From Onchocerca volvulus (taxonomy: Eukaryota > Nematoda > Chromadorea > Rhabditida > Onchocercidae): a stretch of DNA of 64,000 bases. Position numbers and translations under genes: made by a program. Each line of letters starts with the position of its first letter. Position 1 is the first letter of the stretch. Positions 56,828 to 64,000 of this stretch are shown piece after piece. The stretch spans positions 434,001-498,000 of the forward strand of contig HG738138.1 of NCBI GenBank assembly GCA_000499405.2. The letters run 5' to 3'. Below the pieces are notes generated by a model that saw only the letters and a program-made list of their open reading frames with translations, was not told where the DNA came from and ran no database searches.

Positions 56828-59800
56828 ATGGATGGCAATACTGTACACGACGAAATACCAAATTTGGTAGAAAGTCCACAATCAGATGAGGTAATCTTTT
56901 TTTTTCTTTTGTCATTTTGATAGAAACCTGTTGAATTTCTATTCTTTTGATCTGTTCATATCTCTTCATATTATTAATATCAACGATATATGTTTACATT
57001 TCTTCTTTACATCTTCACGATTAGTGACAAAGATTTTCAGTTGATGATATATATCTGGTTATGTTTTCGGGCTAGTAATATTATTTTCCAGGCTCTAATA
57101 AATCTGATGTTAATTGAGTATATTTATTGTGAAAGGGCTTTTGCACTCTGAAATATCCATATTGCATAAATTATATCAGTAAAATTGTTTAGGAAGATGT
57201 CGAAGCAGGAAGTTCAAGACGTTCAGCTCTTGACAGTCATCCAACTGCAAAATCATCTTTTAGTAAATATGATTTTGCTGCGAAAAATTTATCTCATTTA
57301 GAACCAACTTCGTCCAGTATAAGCTCTACTTTTTCTAGGTTTGATATTTATGTATTTCTAAACTTGAAATTTTTGTCAAATTATAGCGATTACTGGCAAG
57401 AAAATATCCCGATTCTTCAAAAGCAAAGCTTATGAATTTCTATGCCATTGATTACTTGAGATACTACACATTAGGAATGATCAGACAGAATAACAGGCAT
57501 TAAATATCATCTGATGTGCTTCAATTTTCCCATGGAATAGAAGCCTTGTGGAAAGAATGACACAACGATTGCGGTTATCGTGTAGTCGATTCATCTTCCG
57601 TATCAATCAGAACTAATCACTCAGGAACTGAGAAATTTGAAAAGAATTCTGGATATTCAATAAAAAGTAGAATTTGTATGCAAAATATGCATCAAAAAAG
57701 TGATTAGATGATTTGCTGACTGGACATGACTGGTTTCTTTGATGTATTCCGCATTAGACCGTATTTTTTTTGAAGATATGCCAGTAACAGGAAAGTTAAA
57801 GAATAATTTAAAATACATATTAGCATTTATAAAGTATCTCTTTGTCCCCAATTTAAGAGACTTTAGTATCATTGCGAATTTTCACTATCAAATGTCCATA
57901 AATCGGAAAGGATCATTGTAATGATAATGTGCCATCTCTTACAGTGTTCGATATCCAATGCATATGCCATCATTTAAGCGGATAGATCTTAATGATTTAA
58001 GTGATGCATTGGTTGAAGAAAGAAAACCTGCTTGGAAATTGTGGCAGGATTCGATTAAAGATTCCTATCATACTGTAAGTTACTGATTTTTTGTATTCTT
58101 TCAATTAAAATTGTTGCCGTTTTGATGTATGTCAGTTTTTTATCATTTTTCGATATCAAAATATTTTATTTTTTCATAATATTGCTTATGGATAATAATT
58201 TTAAAAAATAATTTTTTTGAAAGCACTGAGAAAATTTAAAATAACTTTTGCAGGTTCGTAGAAATGCTAAAAAAAGTGTTGAAGAAACAGCATTTAATGA
58301 TTCGCAATTAGTACGACGACGTGAAAAACGGTCTGCTAGTCCATTTGAAGAATTGTCATTTCGTAGTCCATCTCTTCAAAGGCCAAGTTACCATGCATTA
58401 TATCCGCAAACTACAGGAATTTACCATGAAACGGGTGAGCATTTTTTCGTTAAACAAAAACTTTGCAGTCATAATTGGTCGAAATTGAATGCTAATCTCA
58501 GTTTAAAAGTTTCAATGCAACTATTCACAGTTGAAATTTAAATTAGGAAGAAATAAATTTCGAAATTATACAGTATTAAAATTTGTTATTCATCTTTTTG
58601 AAATATTATTGTATTCAAACAATGCTTCCAATTTTCCGGATAAAAATAGTCACATCTTTCTTCATTCGAAATATTCTTTTTTTTCTTAACCGCAAATATG
58701 CAGTTTTTCAATGGAATCAGCTAGTATCAGAGAATGATGACACTGATATATTTCAGGTCCATATGCAGCACCAGCTGTTTCCTCTTCTAAGGGAATTGAA
58801 GCACGCTATAGCAAAAAAGTAAGCGATATTGAAGCGCATCTGTTGAAAACATCAATTTTACCAAACTCGATGAAAACCATTACGACGCACGATTTTCGGA
58901 ACGGTCCAGCTCCAGCACCTGGTAGTGCTTCAGAGGCATTCGCTGATGAAACGGATTTTCAGGTTAGTTTGTCAATTTCGATTAAAAATACGTAAAGCAG
59001 GTTCTTAGTTGCTGGTTGAGATATCTTCATCTTGCCATCCGTAAATGCGACCAAATCAGTCTGATACGATGATATCTATAATATTTTAAGAGAAATACCG
59101 TTTGCGAAATAAATGAACTTGGAAATGAAAATTCAATTCATCGTTAGATTGTTATAATTCTATTATATTCAAAAATCTTTACAGAACGCTTTTCGTCCTA
59201 AAAACATCTGTTGTTACTTGTCCAAATAGACTATAATAGATGATACATTAGCAGTTTAAGTTGTGTTGTGATTTTCGACATAATTTGTATTCTGACTTTA
59301 TTTTTGTTTCAAAATTCATAATTTTCTCATTCTAAATCCGATATTTCAAATTTTTGTCAATTTTCATATTTGATTTTGCTCAAAAATGTAAGAAAAATAA
59401 TTGTACAGATAAATTCAATTCTACAAAATAATATTAGTTAAATTATAATATCAGCAATTGTACATTCTGAAAAATGCACAAAGGAAAGTTGTATTAGATG
59501 ACTTTGCTCATTACTGTAGGGTAGCCTTGAAATGTTTCGATCTTCAGTTGACTTTATTTGCTATTGATGGTTCTAAATTTGCGGCAAAATCAAACATTTT
59601 GAAATAAGATGTCCAGTAGTAAAATTTTTTGTTGAGCAAGACAAAAATAATGGATTTAAGAAAGACAACATACTATAAAAGCATATCTTGCAATAACGAA
59701 ATAAGCGCGTGATATAATCCATAAAATTTGTCGTCGAAATTTCCTCCTCAAGCTTCCTATTGCTAAAATATATCTGCTAGTGGTCCATTTATGTATAAAA

Positions 59801-61625
59801 CTCCAAATTATTTTTAGAAAATTATGATTAAATTAGCTAAAACTTTTCAGACATTTATGCCACGTCCATATTATAGTCGTCCAAATCGTGATGATCCAGA
59901 TTATTTTGATTTTGATTTGCAATATTCCGTTGATCTGTACAAGCGACCTGAAGGCAAATATGTTCCACGAGGGTAATTTTGTTTTTTTTGTTTTTTATTC
60001 GGCAATATATTGTTGCGATTAAAAATTGGTTATTAAACCATATTTGAATTTTTTGCAAATGATTGATATTTATCAATAGATTTCGTTAAGGTATATTTTA
60101 ACCAATAGATTAGATGTTGGAATCTCGCTTAGATAAAAATGATTTCCTAGATTCTGTAACCAAGATGATTTGAATTTACATTTAGTTTATAAACAAACTC
60201 TGAAGGTTTAAATTACATAAAACAGTCAATTCTACTGATTCTAAAGAAGACCAATTTTCGTAAGCAAATCGATCAATTCATTATTATTCGGTTTTCGCTG
60301 ACAAGTAACTACAATAAACAAACATGTGTGCACATTTTATACTTTCTGTACAACATACAAAGTATCAAATGTTATCATTTTTCGTTATTTCAATTTTTCA
60401 TTTCATTTTCATTTCTGATTTTTAGGCCACAAATATGGGAGGAAAAATTATTACGAGAATCAAGTTCGAAAGGAGGGGCGCCACTATCAACTTATATGTT
60501 TACAAAGGTAGTTCAGCGTTTCCTATTTTTTCGAAATTTTTATTTTTTAATCCGACATTTCTAAAATTTTACATCTAATTTTGACAAAAAAGATTTGTTT
60601 AAATTTAACTATACATACTTCATCATTTTAGAAATTTCTTTTCACAGCTATTAAATCTGATGATAACCCATTTCTATATGAATTTTCCGAATAATTCTAG
60701 GGTCAAAATTTTGATAAATAAGCGTTTCCAGAACAAAGTAACAAAAGAGAAACCAATAGATTCAGAGAAGTACATGGAAATGTTGCTTAAGGGTGACACA
60801 GATTGGCGTACCGCTGGTACGTCTTACTTAAGTGCTGCATTGCGAACTCCATCATTTTGGGAACATCGATTTCAATCAATTGGTCGGGAAATTCGTGAAA
60901 GCAATCCGATTTCATTTGACAGTCTTGCAAGGTTAATTTTAATCAATCATATTTCGTTAAAATTCATTAATTTTGCAGGAAAATTTCTAATAATCTACTA
61001 ATTATAGCATCTGAATGCTTGAAACTAATCATTATTCATGTTCAAACCACAGATTTTTTTAGAAACTTCTTGCATAACTTCTACGATACTATCCGTTCAA
61101 TTTTCCACATTGTATTCTGCTAAAGTGAACCGTCAGTTATGATCTTATTCTTCTTGAATATGTTAGGCTACAATTATTCTTTATTATTTCCGTTTTTTTT
61201 TTTTCCCTTTTTTTTTCCTGCTTTTTCTTCTCTCATGTGTTGACAATAAAATTATCGTCTACCTATTTATTAGATACTTGTATTCAAGAAGAATGCATTT
61301 AGCCAATAATAATATATTATCTCTACGTTAAGGAAACTTTTGGACATTTTGCGAATTTTATTATAAAGAAAATTTTCAATTTAATATAGAGCAAATTCAG
61401 ATTTTTCCAGATATTTCCAAAGATATCGAATACTTTTTATTTGTAAAATTCCGTGATTTTCGTACGCTTATGTTATCGTGCAAATTATGTTTTTTTGAAG
61501 TAATTTTCTTATCGCTTTTTTCTGTGGAAAAATTTTCTTCTATCTACAGGAATAAACCAATACCAAATCGTTTCACGGAATATCACGACCCAGATTACGA
61601 GGATTTATCAGATTTTGATGATTAA
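56828..61625 (+). CDS. Uncharacterised conserved-looking protein, 401 aa
   Basis: Not recognised. Nine exons: 56828-56890, 57193-57338, 57945-58074, 58254-58434, 58757-58962, 59851-59972, 60426-60507, 60732-60931, 61550-61625, all GT-AG and in phase. Layout: acidic/Ser-rich N-terminus (NLVESPQSDEEDVEAGSS), a Trp-containing segment (RKPAWKLWQDSIKDSYHTVR), a basic part (RRREKRSASPFEELSFRSPS), Pro/Tyr-rich stretches (FMPRPYYSRPNRDDPDYFD), a likely folded part (GDTDWRTAGTSYLSAALRTP, SFWEHRFQSIGREIRESNP), and an acidic tail (YEDLSDFDD). No signal peptide or membrane span, so probably cytosolic or cytoskeletal; the Tyr/Arg/Pro spacing resembles structural proteins, but this is only impression. Start is 5 nt after an acceptor (ggttccag). 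Confidence 0.82.
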
Positions 61626-64000
61626 TTTCAAAAATGGAATTACGAAAGTCAAATAGCAAGTGCATCATAATATGTTGTTCTGATTCAAATAATGTAATCG
61701 TACGGTACGGTTGCTTGATATTGTTGATTTCATTATTTAAAACGATCGTAGGTATTATTCACCTATCAATTGATTTCCATATAAGCTGTTTAAGGAACTG
61801 AATAAATAACTTTCGTTTAATATGCTTACAATTCCTCTTATGTAAACAAAGATAATTTATACAGATGAACAAAATTATTGGACTTTCTAGAAATTTGCAA
61901 GTCTGAATATTTTCAAATATTTAGATCCCTTACTCACATGAGCCAATGATTGCATGTATAGTTTTTTAATTGTTTTTTTATAGACTTCTGAAACTTCATT
62001 TTTGAAAACCAGTAATAAGTAAACTAATTAGGATAAGTTACGCTTGAACTAATTAGTTCTACTTTTTTTTTTTAAATTCTGCATTCATATCTAGTTTTAA
62101 AGTTCGAATTTTTGTTCTCATCGCTCATTTAAATTCGGATGACATGACACTTCATTACCTCGCAGATAATTTAAAATTCATCATTAATAAGCTTCTGAAT
62201 TTTGCTCCTGGTACTAAAGCTAGCTTTTATTGAATGCTAAAGTAATTAATCTAAATGCGATAAAACGATCAGCCCAAGCAATTTCAGAAATTGTGATTTT
62301 GAAAAAACGGATTTTCATAAAACTTGAATAAAATTAGTTTCGTAAAAACGTTATTTACAGCTTAAACTTAAACCAAACCGCTGCCCTAATCATTTTTGCA
62401 ACAATAATTACACTTAATTTAGGCCTGCTACCAATATATTAAGTAGACCATTTTTGATTATTTAAATACTTCGTTTGCATGCTTTCAGATCAGTTCTATC
62501 CTTTTATCATGCACACAGTCGCATAACTTTGGATAATCTTTTAGCGGTATCACGTTGGGTTTGAGAACATGTTGTTTAGATTCTATTTTTGAATCTGAAA
62601 ATTAATTAGATATTTTTCATAAAAAATAGGAGGGCAAAACAGATTGGTAAGCACAAGAAGAGAAGAGAAATTGAGGAGGGAAATAAAAATTGATGAACTG
62701 ACAAGTCACAGCTATTAAAGTTTTTAGATTCAAATTTTGCGGCCTTAAACTACTTTACCTTACTTTATCTTGAATCCAGATTATAGAGTAAATCAGTTAG
62801 GCAGCCTAATTTAACCTCAAATTTGATAGTTGCGCTTTCATTGAATGCATTATGACATATATTACTATGGTCAGTTAGGCGAAAATTTGTTCTAAATTTA
62901 TTTTATCTTATAATTACAAAATTATGTAAATAATATTTGGTTTACAGTTAAGTATTATCAGTGGAAGTGAGACAACAGAAGTTTAATAGTTTTAATTTTC
63001 AAATTTTATTTAGGATAGATTTTAAAAGCTCTCTTTGAAAATAGCATCCAAAAGAAGATATAATCGCTTATTGACTTCATTTCTTAAACTGAAGCAAATT
63101 CATTGCTGTTTCCTTTTTTCCTCTTGATTTAATTTATGGTTAAGTTATTTTCCATATTTTAAAGAATCATGATGTATATCATGATGAAAATCAACTGTTA
63201 CTTCAAACGATCATTATAGCTTTCTATGAAATCCATCCTGGGCAATGCATCGTGATAAGAAAATGATAAAAATTGGCAAAAGTAGCATATGAACTTAAGC
63301 CCAAAAGCTTGAAAGAGAAATATTAAAAGTTAGAGGGAAAAAGAGAAAGAGAAAGAAAACTTTAAAATCCCACCAATAAGCTTTCAGAGAATCGTTACTT
63401 TTAAAAATATTATTTTAAACTTACATATTGGGCATATCCTCTATTTAAAAGCAGTAAAAATTGCTATAAACAAATGCTGCTAATAAATTTGCTGCTATAG
63501 TCAGGAAAATAGGAGAGGATGAAGAATTAAACGAAGTTCTATTTATGGAATTCATTAGTATTCGTAAAAGAATTCTTATTACAAGTCAATTAAGTATTTA
63601 TAAATCATATTTTGACAATCTTGTGTAAATTATCAAATATGGTCATATAAATTCTTAACAATTATTTAATTTACAAGTGAAAATACGAATTTTAATATCG
63701 TTTTAACGTTAGTCCGAAGTAATACTATTTCAGTCCACTAATTAATAAAAGAAATTAATTGGTGATGTGGAAAAGAAAAACAAAATTTTGAAATCAAATT
63801 AAATTTTAAAATGAAATATTATTTGGAATTCGATTCATACCCTGCTCCATAGCATCGTTAAGTTTCAATTCCGGTTATAAGCCTCGAAATGCTTCACTGA
63901 TCGATTTCTACAGTCAAAAAAATTTTTGCAAAAGTTATACTAATTAAAACTTCCGCTATTATATGCTTGAATTATTTAATACGCATTGTTAAAGAAAAAT
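61626..64000. other. AT-rich spacer at the window end
   Basis: No open frame, RNA gene or mobile element is supported. A purine-rich run (GAAAGAGAAA-type) is at about 63310-63360. Confidence 0.5.

Overview
The window looks like nuclear DNA from a parasitic nematode, most probably a filarial worm (Onchocercidae). This is inferred from the AT-rich sequence, the short exons split by many GT-AG introns, several start codons 1 to 25 nt after a 3' splice site (the pattern of spliced-leader trans-splicing), a nematode DB-module secreted protein, and proteins that read as nematode orthologues. I ran no database search. No virus, plasmid, CRISPR array or intact transposon was seen. Exon joins were built by hand from splice motifs and reading phase; for every main model the summed coding length is a multiple of three.

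Layout. 1-1452 (+): 3' part of a C2H2 zinc-finger gene. 2208-3919 (-): NDUFB10-type subunit of respiratory complex I. 7418-12586 (+): 6-phosphofructokinase in 14 exons, with a tandemly duplicated exon. 13633-15044 (-): secreted DB-module protein, convergent with PFK. 18318-22929 (+): ribophorin I of the oligosaccharyltransferase. 23998-24330 (+): intronless BET1 SNARE. 26847-31505 (+): IMP dehydrogenase, 13 exons. 32331-34455 (+): TruA/PUSL1-type tRNA pseudouridine synthase. 38135-39687 (+): squid-like RNA-binding protein with two RRMs. 43416-44183 (+): LSM8. 46133-50184 (+): unrecognised basic protein of 495 aa. 51516-52248 (+): BLOC-1 subunit 2. 56828-61625 (+): unrecognised protein of 401 aa. 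The rest is AT-rich spacer with microsatellites and long T tracts.

The genes are mostly housekeeping: energy metabolism (PFK, complex I), nucleotide synthesis (IMPDH), RNA metabolism (PUSL1, SQD, LSM8), and the secretory or endolysosomal route (ribophorin I, BET1, BLOC1S2). They do not form one pathway.

The least ordinary observations concern gene structure. PFK has an exon duplicate of identical length whose donor GT has become AT. Intron 5 of the 495-aa gene is full of coding-like but frame-broken sequence. One PUSL1 junction has no in-frame AG acceptor. There are two GC-AG introns (one clear, in IMPDH, just before a 51-nt T run). A paired RFX/X-box-like motif lies in an apparently gene-free spacer. 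Several other short coding-like stretches could be missed or dying genes.
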